Below, in pieces: positions 26,724 to 35,190 of a stretch of 37,388 nt of DNA. Position 1 is the stretch's first letter; the number at the start of each line of letters is the position of its first letter. Under the pieces are notes generated by a model. The model was given only the letters and a program-made list of their open reading frames with translations, had not been told where the DNA came from and made no database searches. This DNA comes from Marinisporobacter balticus (lineage in GTDB: Bacteria > Bacillota > Clostridia > Peptostreptococcales > Thermotaleaceae): NCBI RefSeq assembly GCF_004345705.1, contig NZ_SLWV01000035.1, positions 1 to 37,388 of the forward strand. Reading direction: 5' to 3'. Made by a program: the position numbers and the translations under genes.

Positions 26724-27212
26724 CATGTTATTTAAAAAATCATCGAATGCACGCAATATATCTTGCTTTTCACCCTCTTCAATATAATTCGCAGGTATTT
26801 CAAAAGATCTTAGATCTATCTTTTCCTCATAAAGAAGTTTGAATAATTCCTCCATTAAAATACCACGCTCTCCACGAATACTACAAGTCGGACTACAATT
26901 AATGCCTACCATCCCAACAATTTCGTACCCTTTATTGATATATTCTTTGATTATTTTTATGCTCATGCATGCAATCTTTCTACATACTTTTCTATATTCA
27001 TATGAATCATATTCTTCTTTCCCCATAGGTTTTCGATCTAGTCCTAAAAATAAATACTCTGGACAAGGTAATTGATGTATGCCAATATCTAAATCCAATA
27101 TTTTTTTTACGATACTGGTATATGCTCCTTTTGCTCTCGCTAGAGGATTTACTACTGTATTTTGATTTAATATACAGTGTGAAAAGATAATAACTTTTTT
27201 AGATCTATGCAT
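26694..27212 (-). CDS. TudS-related putative desulfidase (CD3072-like), end replaced by IS
   Basis: 172 residues. FSHCILNQNTVVNP (Cys13), HQLPCPEYLFLG (Cys50) and VGINCSPTCS (Cys106, Cys110) match the spacing of the three cysteines that hold a [4Fe-4S] cluster in thiouracil desulfidase TudS (DUF523). The family is annotated CD3072 in C. difficile and is normally paired with an ECF S component, as here, with an 8-bp overlap. The last nine residues (TRQSKFIFP) and the stop codon are encoded by the terminal repeat of the IS, so the native C-terminus has been lost. How much was lost is not visible; the core is complete. Confidence 0.82.
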   Translation of the reverse strand: MHRSKKVIIFSHCILNQNTVVNPLARAKGAYTSIVKKILDLDIGIHQLPCPEYLFLGLDRKPMGKEEYDSYEYRKVCRKIACMSIKIIKEYINKGYEIVGMVGINCSPTCSIRGERGILMEELFKLLYEEKIDLRSFEIPANYIEEGEKQDILRAFDDFLNNMTRQSKFIFP

Positions 27213-27771
27213 TGGTACTGCTTCCTTTAATAAACCTACTTGGAATACGATCGATTAATAATGCAACAAGAAAACAACTAACAAGTTTGTCCAAAATATT
27301 GCCTGTAATTCTAGGAATAAATGCCGCTGTAAAAATGGTTTGTCCCGACTTTGCTAACCAAGTAAAAATAATATCATTCCCATCCCCTGTTATTCCTCCA
27401 TAAATCCAAACCGCAATGGGTGTACCAATAAGCGGTGCTACTACTGCTAAAACGCATCCAACAATCATTGCCATTTTAAAATTGAATTTATATTTTCTTG
27501 CAACAAAACCTACAATTAATCCAATCGCAATATTTACTAACGCAAAAGGGATATCTTTAGGATTTGTTAAAACCCCTTGTATTACATTTGTTAACCCTCC
27601 TGTTAAAGCTCCATACCACGGTCCTAAAACAACCGCCGTAAAAATTGTACCGATTGTATCTAAATACAATAATGGCAAATGTAGCATATTTACAGCAGTC
27701 CCAAATACAATATTAATAACGATTCCCATTGCTGCAAAAGTTAATGTAAATGCATTTCCTTTTGAACCCAT
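27205..27771 (-). CDS. ECF transporter S component (CD3073-like)
   Basis: 188 residues with five to six membrane helices. The long helices contain GTIFTAVVLGPWYGALTGGL and PKDIPFALVNIAIGLIVGF, an organisation typical of substrate-binding S components that share a common energising module. That module is not in the window. GGGGGCGG precedes the ATG. The gene overlaps the desulfidase by 8 bp, implying that the imported compound is a thiolated small molecule or pyrimidine acted on by the partner. That is inference. Confidence 0.83.
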   Translation of the reverse strand: MGSKGNAFTLTFAAMGIVINIVFGTAVNMLHLPLLYLDTIGTIFTAVVLGPWYGALTGGLTNVIQGVLTNPKDIPFALVNIAIGLIVGFVARKYKFNFKMAMIVGCVLAVVAPLIGTPIAVWIYGGITGDGNDIIFTWLAKSGQTIFTAAFIPRITGNILDKLVSCFLVALLIDRIPSRFIKGSSTNA

Positions 27772-28025
27772 TTAGCCGCCCCCTAATAACAGTATTTTTC
27801 TAAATTATTGTAATATATAAATTTGTAAAAGTATAATTGAAATAATTTATCAAATCATATGAATCCATAGATTTTTTTAAATATACTTCATGCATCCGTT
27901 ATTACTAAAGATAGCGCTTAAATCTGCATAATGGGTCATAACAGGAAGAAATATTTATTTCCATCTAAATTCTAATTACCTATTTCGATAAGAATATATA
28001 ATTTTATCCATTTTTTTATAATTGT
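27772..28025. other. AT-rich intergenic region, no gene
   Basis: About 250 bp rich in A and T with stops in all frames. It should contain the promoter of the ECF/desulfidase pair, but no -35/-10 pair stands out. AAATC-a-TATG / CATA-GATTT at about 27856-27879 is an imperfect inverted repeat. Confidence 0.5.
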
Positions 28026-28237
28026 AAAAATAAGGTTCAACATCAAGTTTTGCGATAATAGCATAAAATAGGTTTGGTCAATCTATTTTTTAATGGTAAT
28101 TTATAGAATCTATTTAATAAAAACATTTATTTTAAGCCATTAATCAAAATGTATTTGGAAATAATTACATTGTTATTTTTTGTTGACTACCTTTTGTTTT
28201 TCTAAAATCACAAAATTCGACGTTGAACCAAAAATAA
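28026..28237. mobile_element. MITE of ISL3-like type with 8-bp target duplication
   Basis: A 196-bp non-coding element (28034-28229) has inverted ends GGTTCAACRTCRARTTTTG that match at about 22 of 28 positions. It is bounded by perfect 8-bp direct repeats AAAAATAA (28026-28033 and 28230-28237). Eight-bp AT-rich duplications and ends of this form fit the ISL3 family. No transposase is encoded, so it must have moved in trans. Confidence 0.82.
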
Positions 28238-28262
28238 AAAAAATCAGCCTTGAATAAATATC

Positions 28263-28632
28263 CTATTCAAACCTAACCATTTTCGATTTTTCATCGAGTA
28301 ATGCTTTTTCTCTCGCATAATATTCTTGTCTTTTTATTTCATCTTGACTAAGGTTTTCTAATTTTTTCAAGCTGCTTTCTTTTTGTTTTATCTCCTGCTG
28401 CTTTCATAAATGCCATCCCGTTTTCTATGTCTGTCTTATGGGTGTTTTGTTCTGCAAATTTAGGACACTCCAAATAGTGAATTTCTAAGTCTTCTAGTAG
28501 TTCAAAATTCTCTTCCATTTCTTTTATTCTAAATATTGTATGATACTTTTGCGTTTCATCTAGTAGTTTAAAATCTAAAAGATTTACCACGACACATTTC
28601 TTTATTAAGAAAGGATTGTAAGGAATAAGCAC
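28263..28632 (-). pseudogene. Rpn-family (PD-(D/E)XK) nuclease relic, frameshifted
   Basis: The first frame (28348-28632) reads VVNLLDFKLLDETQKYHTIF, then LEIHYLECPKF, typical of the C-terminal half of Rpn/transposase-type nucleases. After about 28385 the homology continues in another frame: LKKLENLSQDEIKRQEYYAR, EKALLDEKSK, stop at 28263. The N-terminal nuclease core is missing, so it is inactive. Confidence 0.72.
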
Positions 28633-28662
28633 CCTGTCCCTTTGTCCTCGTTTGAATTAAAA

Positions 28663-28690
28663 ATAAAGACCTGCAATGGCAGGTCTTTAT
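28663..28690 (-). terminator. Terminator of the 5'-nucleotidase gene
   Basis: Perfect 12-bp stem ATAAAGACCTGC/GCAGGTCTTTAT with a 4-nt loop; the minus strand continues TTTTTAATT. It starts a few bases after the stop codon. Confidence 0.9.
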
Positions 28691-28694
28691 CATA

Positions 28695-30680
28695 CTATTT
28701 ATATCTTTTGTCTAAAGCACCATCTATACTTGTCGTGTAATCATCATTATTGAGCGCTCTTATAAGTTCCGCTTCTATATGCGCTGCTTTTTTCTCATCT
28801 TCAGTTTTTGCATTTATATATATTTCTTTTTGCTCTTTTATTTTAGCGATGTACGCTTCATCGCTAAGATTCATTTTATCTCGTACATTAATAGAAGCTA
28901 CATTCGTATATTTTTTATCTTCTGTTTTAGGAACCTCTATCATTCCTTCATTAACAAATCTTTTAACAATTTCTCTTTCTTTAGCGTTTTTATCGAAACC
29001 TATTATTTCCCAATTTTGATTTAATTTAGGTTCAATTACACCCTCTTTAACTTCCTTAATATATTTTATAGAAAGGTTTCTGATCGTTCCTTCGTCTTCT
29101 CCAAAAGCAGTTTTTGAATCCCAAAGAATCGAGAAGTTTCTTCCTTCTAATGGTCCACCTTCTCTTATTAAGCTCGCCATTCTATAAGCGTTCATACCTA
29201 ACTTTAATCTAGTATCATCCTCTATATTCGTTCCGTTTGCTAGCTTTAAATCTACGATTCTATCTCCCTTTTCCTTCGTTAAATCTATCTTATATGTAAC
29301 CCCACCAAATAGATCATTCGTACTATACTTTGAAGCTCTTCTCTTAGGATTAAAACTAATTGTAACGTCGCCTTCTTTTAAAGTGTTAAAATAATCTGCT
29401 GACCATTCCATATAGTCCTTTAGATCTTTGCCAGTAACTTCATATATACTAACTTCTCCACCAGCATACTGATAATTATAAGCGATATCCTTTTTCTTAA
29501 TATCTCCCATATCCAGCTTAGCGCGATCATTGTCTATACTTATTGCTACAACATCAGCTTTACTATAATAAAGCGCAACCTCATGAAAAAATTTCACAAG
29601 TGGTGTAGCTTCAACTTGAACCGTTGGGATTCCTTTTATCTCATCCTTTTCAACCATATTTATTCCTTGTAGCTGACCTATAACCTCATTAGCATTTTTT
29701 ATAAGTATATTGTGGAAGTATTCGAATTTTTTCTCTAAATCCTTATTTGAAGGATAATTCTTAACAGATATCGTTTCAGCTTTTTTGTTTACTAATTTAA
29801 CTTCATCATTACTTTTTTCAAAGCTTAAATCAACCTTTGATATATTCCCACCATATTTATACGGCTCCGTAATTAAAACGCCATTTATAGTATTACTACT
29901 TACGTTCTTATGCATATGACCTGCTATTATAACATCTAGTTCTGGACAAGCATTCGCCATATCAATGACACCTGTTCCTGCAATATTATTTTCGTTATCT
30001 TCCCCCATGTGCATAACGCCAACTAAAACATCCACTTTTCCTTTCAGTTCATCGATGATCTTTTTCGTTTCATCAATTGGCTGCTTAACAACTAACCCCT
30101 TTAAATGATCACTACCCTCTTCAAATTCAACAATCATAGGCGTAGTCATCCCTATAATAGCCACTTTTATGCCATCTTTTTCAATAATCTTGTATGCTGG
30201 TAAATATCTTGAACCCTCTTCCTTGTAGATATTTCCTGCAAGCGCTGTTCCTTTAAACTTAGATATTGTTTTATTCAAAATTTCAGTTCCAAAATTAAAC
30301 TCATGATTGCCCATTGTCCAAGTATCATAACCCATCTCATTCATACCTACAACCATAGGATTTTCATCATAACTATTAAATGTTTCTACGAAGTTATCCT
30401 GAATAGCATCCCCACAATCAACTAATATCGTATTCTGATTTTGTTTTTTTAATTCCTCAACAGCACTATATATTTGTGTTAAACTTCCAGACATATTCTT
30501 TATATCAGAAGCATAATCCCATGGCATAAATCTACCATGAACGTCAGAAGTACCTAATATAGTTATGTTAACGTTTTCCTTTCCAATCGCATTAGATACG
30601 CCATAAATAGGTGTCATCGTAACGATAAATACAAATGTTAAAATCAAACCTGTTAACTTTCTTAAAATGCTTTTATTCAT
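28695..30680 (-). CDS. Secreted 5'-nucleotidase / 2',3'-cyclic phosphodiesterase
   Basis: 661 residues. Signal peptide 1-27. The calcineurin-like metallophosphoesterase domain has TSDVHGR (Asp46, His48), DCGDAIQD (Asp88, Asp91), GNHEFNFG (Asn125, His126) and GHMHKN. The C-terminal domain (about 340-570) carries GVTYKIDLT and LKLGMNAYRMAS, the substrate-specificity fold of UshA/YfkN proteins. It should dephosphorylate nucleotides outside the cell. There is no LPXTG or SLH anchor; the tail (about 580-661) is charged. It stands alone with its own terminator. Confidence 0.92.
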   Translation of the reverse strand: MNKSILRKLTGLILTFVFIVTMTPIYGVSNAIGKENVNITILGTSDVHGRFMPWDYASDIKNMSGSLTQIYSAVEELKKQNQNTILVDCGDAIQDNFVETFNSYDENPMVVGMNEMGYDTWTMGNHEFNFGTEILNKTISKFKGTALAGNIYKEEGSRYLPAYKIIEKDGIKVAIIGMTTPMIVEFEEGSDHLKGLVVKQPIDETKKIIDELKGKVDVLVGVMHMGEDNENNIAGTGVIDMANACPELDVIIAGHMHKNVSSNTINGVLITEPYKYGGNISKVDLSFEKSNDEVKLVNKKAETISVKNYPSNKDLEKKFEYFHNILIKNANEVIGQLQGINMVEKDEIKGIPTVQVEATPLVKFFHEVALYYSKADVVAISIDNDRAKLDMGDIKKKDIAYNYQYAGGEVSIYEVTGKDLKDYMEWSADYFNTLKEGDVTISFNPKRRASKYSTNDLFGGVTYKIDLTKEKGDRIVDLKLANGTNIEDDTRLKLGMNAYRMASLIREGGPLEGRNFSILWDSKTAFGEDEGTIRNLSIKYIKEVKEGVIEPKLNQNWEIIGFDKNAKEREIVKRFVNEGMIEVPKTEDKKYTNVASINVRDKMNLSDEAYIAKIKEQKEIYINAKTEDEKKAAHIEAELIRALNNDDYTTSIDGALDKRYK

Positions 30681-30873
30681 TTGAAACCCTCCCTAAGTAA
30701 AAAATTATATTTATTTCAATATAATAACATATTAACATCTATTCTTAAACTTGTATACTGTTTTACTATTCACGCGACACACCAATCCTTTCATCTAATC
30801 CCTTTATAACTTAAGCATTATTTCTTTTATTACCTCAACTTTTTACATGAAAGCATAAAAAAGAAGACCATCC

Positions 30874-32325
30874 CTAGATAATATTAAACTGATTTTTGCC
30901 TCTACTTTTCGCAATATAAAGACCTTGATCTGCCCTACTAATAATTGTATCTACTGTATCTAAATCACGTACATGCGTCAAACCTATACTGATGGTAATA
31001 TTAAATTCAGAAAACTTAGATTCATTGTTAATCTGTCCAATTAATGTTGAAATACACTCTTTGGCTTCCTCTATATTTCCATAGAGTATTCCTGAAAATT
31101 CATCTCCACCCCATCGTGCAATCATACCACGATCAGCAATAAAATCTTTGACATAATTCCCTATAGACACGACTACACTGTCCCCGAAAACATGTCCGTG
31201 TTTATCATTAATACTTTTAAAATTATCAATGTCATAAATGAGTACGCTAAATCCTATTTTATTAGATTGATGATTTTTTAGCCATTTATTCAATGCCTGA
31301 TTGAAGCCTCTTCTATTAGGAAGTTGTGTCATCTGATCTGTTATAGCCATTTTAGTCATTTGTAGTCTATGGTGATCAATAAGTTTATTAGTTGATAGAA
31401 CAACACTAGAAACAACGATTATAAAAGCAATTAAATTTGTTGCTAGTTGTGATGTGAACGCCTTTCTTAAAGCAGAGGTATCTTTTTTAATAACTAAATA
31501 CCATCCTAATTCATCTATATATCTTGTAATCAAATATCCATCTATCCCATCTTTTTTAAATCGGAAAGTTTCAATAGCAGATGTATTCGCTATAATAGCA
31601 TCTTTAAATTGTCCTATATTATAATCATCATATATATTCAATTTTTCTATTAATCTATAATCTGTGTGAACTTGTACCACACCCTGATCATCAATAAGAA
31701 ATGCTTCTAAAACATAATTTTTTTCGAAATTCTTTAGTATTGTTTGTAGTTGATTCATTTTTAACCCTACGCCTGTAGTGCCCATTAATTGATTCTTTTC
31801 ATCTTCAATTCTGCAATTAACAAAAACAGTAAGAATATTATTATCCGCTTCGTCATTGTCTACATCTAACACATAGGTATTGTTGCTATTGATAAAGTTA
31901 TAATACCACTTATCATGCGCATCATTTTCATTTATTACTTTATGTATTCCATTATAATGATAGTAATTATTGGTCTTATCTGAAACAAGAAATACAGAGT
32001 TATAATCATATTTTACTTCCATACCTTTTAAATAATCTTTAAGTGATTTTAAATGCGCTTCTTTATTTGATGCAGTTTGTTCCTTATAAAGCCATTGTTT
32101 CAAAAAACTATCGTTTGCCATAGTCAATGATACAAAAACTGGTTTGATTAACTCATTATTGATTTCTGAGTAGATATTGGTGCCTGTTAATTTAGAAATA
32201 TTTTTAATATCTTCCGTTATGAGCTTACTATACGTTTTATAGTTAATGAACATTGTTGTGATAAATGCTATAACAATAATTATACTAATGAACAGGTTGA
32301 TTTTATATTTTTCACTATTTTTCAT
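30874..32325 (-). CDS. Membrane diguanylate cyclase with dCache sensor
   Basis: 483 residues. Membrane helix 10-27, an extracytoplasmic dCache-like sensor (about 35-280) with GWYLVIKKD, a second helix (296-312), then GGDEF from about 325. DQMTQLPNRRGF, YDIDNFKSINDKHGHVFGD and RWGGDEF (406-410) are intact, so c-di-GMP synthesis is expected. No RxxD inhibitory site lies five residues before GGDEF. Small fragments of closely related genes survive at 20717 and 33067. AGGAG precedes the ATG. Confidence 0.9.
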   Translation of the reverse strand: MKNSEKYKINLFISIIIVIAFITTMFINYKTYSKLITEDIKNISKLTGTNIYSEINNELIKPVFVSLTMANDSFLKQWLYKEQTASNKEAHLKSLKDYLKGMEVKYDYNSVFLVSDKTNNYYHYNGIHKVINENDAHDKWYYNFINSNNTYVLDVDNDEADNNILTVFVNCRIEDEKNQLMGTTGVGLKMNQLQTILKNFEKNYVLEAFLIDDQGVVQVHTDYRLIEKLNIYDDYNIGQFKDAIIANTSAIETFRFKKDGIDGYLITRYIDELGWYLVIKKDTSALRKAFTSQLATNLIAFIIVVSSVVLSTNKLIDHHRLQMTKMAITDQMTQLPNRRGFNQALNKWLKNHQSNKIGFSVLIYDIDNFKSINDKHGHVFGDSVVVSIGNYVKDFIADRGMIARWGGDEFSGILYGNIEEAKECISTLIGQINNESKFSEFNITISIGLTHVRDLDTVDTIISRADQGLYIAKSRGKNQFNII

Positions 32326-32440
32326 CTGTATCTCCTAATTATTATACTTATTGGCGCCTGTTAAAGCTACTTCTCTCTTATGAAAAAGAAGATTCTTTCT
32401 CTGCTAGCAACTGAAACACTTAATGAGCATATTCTTTTTC

Positions 32441-32480
32441 GTAGACCTCTTTATCCCTTACCAGTTAGCGTTTTTTCCAA
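32441..32480 (-). pseudogene. ROK repressor fragment
   Basis: The DNA TTTCGTAGACCTCTTTATC is identical to part of the intact ROK gene near 22799-22817, and the minus strand reads LVRDKEVYEK against LIKDKEVYET. Only about 12 codons remain. Confidence 0.5.
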
Positions 32481-32521
32481 ATATTTGTGGATGGATCATA
32501 TACTTCTATGACTTCGGCAAT
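32467..32521 (-). pseudogene. Kelch-repeat fragment
   Basis: The minus strand reads IAEVIEVYDPSTNIWKKR then stops. VEVYDPxTNxW is the core of a Kelch blade. A single blade with no flanking ORF indicates a gene remnant. Confidence 0.5.
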
Positions 32522-32729
32522 TAGAAGTTATTTTATAAAAACAAGTGCATTATTAATGCATCTTTGAAATCCCTAAACCTGTTTCCCCGTACCACTCTTT
32601 CTCTTTTGTTTACTTTCGTATACTTATATTATATCATTTTTTAAATTACAAATAACATTATTCTTTAAAAAAGAAGATCCTTCATTCTGTATAACAAGGT
32701 TTTAAGTATTTGTGTCTTTTCTATCCCTG

Positions 32730-32881
32730 CTAACGCTTTACATATTTCCTTTTTAAGACCTTCACCATGTTTTCATCATTTTTCATGAGCCAATCAAAAT
32801 CAACCTTCCATTTTCGATTATCGCTTCCATTGCAAAATGGATTTTCATTTTTAAATAATAATATTTTTTATGATCTGACAT
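32730..32881 (-). pseudogene. Phage replisome organizer relic, internally deleted
   Basis: GGGAGG precedes an ATG opening MSDHKKYYYLKMK, the start of phage replisome organizer (DnaD-like) proteins. A frame change follows, and then NPFCNGSDNRKWKVDFDWLM is followed by KVLKRKYV, a C-terminal signature of the same group (..NG.DNR.W..DFDWL). The whole middle is missing. Confidence 0.55.
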
Positions 32882-33065
32882 ATTGATCCCTCCCTACAAA
32901 AATTTCTTCTTTATTTATAGATGTCTGTTTTTTGAAAAATTGAGTATTCTTTTGTTTTAGGTATAAAAAAAAGATATTTCCTCCACTCGGAAGTACTCTA
33001 TCTTCTTCTATTTTATATTGAATACCAAGCAAACAGATATCTTTATTGTATATATGACTAATCAT
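32868..33065 (-). CDS. Hypothetical short ORF, doubtful
   Basis: 65 codons, no recognised family. It has a run ICLLGIQYKIEEDRVLPSGG but no good ribosome site, and it sits between relics, overlapping the replisome relic start. It may be another decayed fragment. Confidence 0.25.
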   Translation of the reverse strand: MISHIYNKDICLLGIQYKIEEDRVLPSGGNIFFLYLKQKNTQFFKKQTSINKEEIFVGRDQYVRS

Positions 33066-33066
33066 T

Positions 33067-33107
33067 GATTAAATTCAGAAAACTTAGGTTCTTTGTTAAT
33101 CCGTTTG
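33067..33107 (-). pseudogene. GGDEF diguanylate cyclase fragment 2
   Basis: The minus strand reads INKEPKFSEFNQ against INNESKFSEFNI of the intact cyclase (DNA match about 30 of 37). It adjoins stop codons and a small ORF. Confidence 0.6.
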
Positions 33108-33186
33108 ATTCAATACGTAATATAACTAATATAACAATAATCCGTTTTAACTTTATACTTATGAAGCCATGACAATGCTTATAACG

Positions 33187-33852
33187 TTACAACCATTCTT
33201 GTGGATGGTTCATAGCATGTTGCACATCCTCTAAAAACTGCTTCACATGCCACCCGTCTGTTGTGGCATGATGCAAAGTCATAGAAAGCGGAAGCATAAT
33301 ATTTCCACTTTTTTCAAAAATCCGACCAGCTTCAAGCGTTGGAAAATAGTAAGGCTTATTTTCAAAGCTTTGAATGGAAAAATGCTTAAACTCAATCCAC
33401 GGAACACAGGATACGGTATAGCTGTTTTTAGGGGGTATTTTATCTGGCTGCGATAAAACTCCGTGGTTATTTCCGTATTGTCGCTGATTTTCCAGATACC
33501 GCTCGTAAAACACAGAAAATTCATCATCATATTCTGTCCACATCAATGAGATTGTTTTATCATCTTCGTGAAAAGCAGCATACAAAGGTGTGAGGGTATC
33601 CCAATATCCAAGTACCTCGTCTTTTACCGCTACTTTAAATTCAATTTGTCTGTTGAGCATTTTTGTTGCTAACCACAGATAGGCTGGAAAGAATTTGATT
33701 TTACGTTCCTTCAAAGCAGCTTTCATTATTGTAATATCCAATTCAACCGTCAATGAATATCCTGTAGGTGCCATCTTAGAAAAATAGTAAAACATTTGAC
33801 CGCGAGGCCATGTTTGTAAATCTATGGGATGAAAATTTATTTCCATCATCAT
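33187..33852 (-). CDS. Chloramphenicol acetyltransferase-like protein (CatA fold)
   Basis: 221 residues from ATG at 33852, whose ATGA overlaps the stop of the regulator upstream; AAAGG lies just before. Type A CAT landmarks are present: F/WPRGQMFYYF near the start, FFPAYLWLATK, and the catalytic block LHHATTDGWHV (HHxxxDG, catalytic His). The canonical HHAVCDG has become HHATTDG; the essential His and Asp are kept. It should transfer acetyl from acetyl-CoA to an alcohol, possibly chloramphenicol. Homologues in Clostridia vary in drug activity, so resistance cannot be assumed. It is translationally coupled to a redox-type regulator. Confidence 0.85.
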   Translation of the reverse strand: MMMEINFHPIDLQTWPRGQMFYYFSKMAPTGYSLTVELDITIMKAALKERKIKFFPAYLWLATKMLNRQIEFKVAVKDEVLGYWDTLTPLYAAFHEDDKTISLMWTEYDDEFSVFYERYLENQRQYGNNHGVLSQPDKIPPKNSYTVSCVPWIEFKHFSIQSFENKPYYFPTLEAGRIFEKSGNIMLPLSMTLHHATTDGWHVKQFLEDVQHAMNHPQEWL

Positions 33853-34433
33853 TTTCCTTTCACCCACAATCCATGTTGACTGCAATAGAAATATATTTTG
33901 CCTCCATACATTTTAGGGAAACGTAATTCTGCCCCTTGCTCTGGATAAAGCTTCACGAGAAGTACTCTGTCATACTTAACATAAGCAACAAATGAAATAT
34001 AGTGAGACTTACTCATTTCATGTGGGATGGTAATATAGTAATCCTCTTCAATTTCATCTATTCTTATCTTGTGTTTATCATCTTCCGGCTTTGCAATTAA
34101 CGGCTCTAGCTTTCTACCACAGCATGAAATTTCTGCTTGACCTGTATTGCTTACTACATTCCCACAATTTGAACATACATAAAATTTAATTCGCTTCATA
34201 TTTCCTCCGTCAGCATCATTGGGATCTAAATCACCCAATAGAATTTTTTCAATGTTTACTCCTAATATGTGAGAAAGGTCACTGAGCAAAGATACATCAG
34301 GGCAGCCCAAACCACGCTCCCATTTGGAGATCGTTTTGTCACTAATGTTCATGACATCAGCGATTTCTTTTTGTGTCATATTCTTCTCTTTGCGCAGACT
34401 TAAAATCAGTTTTCCCACTTTGTTACAATCCAT
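33849..34433 (-). CDS. XRE regulator fused to a desulfoferrodoxin-like domain
   Basis: 194 residues from ATG at 34433 (GGAGGTG upstream; the in-frame GTG at 34448 overlaps that site). Residues 5-60 are an XRE helix-turn-helix (MTQKEIADVMNISDKTISKW). From 84 on, Cys87-x2-Cys90 and Cys104-Cys105 form the FeCys4 desulforedoxin pattern. The rest resembles superoxide reductase: His121, His138 and His144 in HEMSKSHYI, and Cys184/His187 in CSQHGLW, which are the positions of the catalytic iron's four His and one Cys. A DNA-binding protein with an iron/redox sensing domain is suggested. It overlaps the CAT-like gene by 4 bp. Confidence 0.82.
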   Translation of the reverse strand: MDCNKVGKLILSLRKEKNMTQKEIADVMNISDKTISKWERGLGCPDVSLLSDLSHILGVNIEKILLGDLDPNDADGGNMKRIKFYVCSNCGNVVSNTGQAEISCCGRKLEPLIAKPEDDKHKIRIDEIEEDYYITIPHEMSKSHYISFVAYVKYDRVLLVKLYPEQGAELRFPKMYGGKIYFYCSQHGLWVKGK

Positions 34434-34613
34434 AATGCTCACCTCCACATATCAAGAGTAACTGATGACAGATTATTTTTCAATAAACGCTCAGTAGAGT
34501 TGTATAAAATATCCCTACTTCGCACTTTCTTACTATTATATACTATGTATTTTATCTTTTTTAATATTTTGATATTACAGATAACATATCTATACTATTT
34601 TAATTTTGCTTCT

Positions 34614-34835
34614 CTAAGTCTTTCCTAATGCATATGCAATTGTAAAATGCAGACCCTTTGAACTATTCATTTTCGCAACAACGGTTACAAAAATCATCGC
34701 ATCTACAAATACTAAAATATAAACGGGATTCATAATTTTTTTTGATAATACTATGGTTTTTAAGGTCGTTAAAATATTGGTAAAAACCGTGATTAAAAAC
34801 AACCCTACCAGTGTAACGATTATACTTTGTGTCAT
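34614..34835 (-). CDS. DUF5698-like (UPF0316) membrane protein, truncated
   Basis: 73 residues from ATG at 34835 (AAAGAAG site; the longer TTG reading is less likely). Two to three hydrophobic segments with NPVYILVFVDAMIFVTVVAK and FTIAYALGK resemble the N-terminal membrane half of UPF0316/DUF5698 proteins, whose usual length is about 170 and includes a DUF2179 domain. The frame ends at AYALGKT, so it looks truncated. Family assignment is moderate. Confidence 0.5.
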   Translation of the reverse strand: MTQSIIVTLVGLFLITVFTNILTTLKTIVLSKKIMNPVYILVFVDAMIFVTVVAKMNSSKGLHFTIAYALGKT

Positions 34836-35060
34836 CAATACATCTTCTTTAAGATTTTTTTTATGGCATCTATTGCAAAACAAAAAAAACTAACATAACC
34901 AGTTTTTGCTTTAACATATATTTTCCTTCTCAATTCTTGCAAACTAATAGTAGTAACCCATTTAGAGTTCCTTCATATCTATATGTCCAGTATTTCGAAT
35001 TGTTAACTGTCACTAAGTTAACATCACTCTTTTTAATATGCTAGGCACCATTGGACAAAA
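34836..35060. other. Intergenic region, no confident gene
   Basis: Short minus-strand fragment NLVTVNNSKYWTYRYEGTLN is open only between stops near 34950-35030 and may be a decayed gene. Otherwise nothing is recognised. Confidence 0.3.
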
Positions 35061-35102
35061 AAAAGAAGATCACCCTTCACCACCGAGTTCTGATCTTCTT
35101 TT
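35061..35102 (-). terminator. Terminator downstream of cheW
   Basis: Perfect 12-bp stem AAAAGAAGATCA/TGATCTTCTTTT, loop 18 nt, T runs on both strands. It lies 89 bp after the cheW stop. Confidence 0.85.
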
Positions 35103-35190
35103 CAAGCTGAATTCTTTTCGCTTTAATTCATAATAATTTCTTTAAATACGCTTGCTAAAACTTTATTACGTATTTCTGATCTACCATTTT

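Noticed and set aside
32630..32660. TATAAT upstream of the second graveyard as promoter of the GGDEF gene
   Set aside because: The -35 is poor and the start would be more than 300 nt from the gene across relic sequence.
35103..35190. Short frame YIKNGRSEIRNKVLASVF after cheW
   Set aside because: About 25 codons, out of frame with cheW, no start or known family; could be a relic but unsupported.
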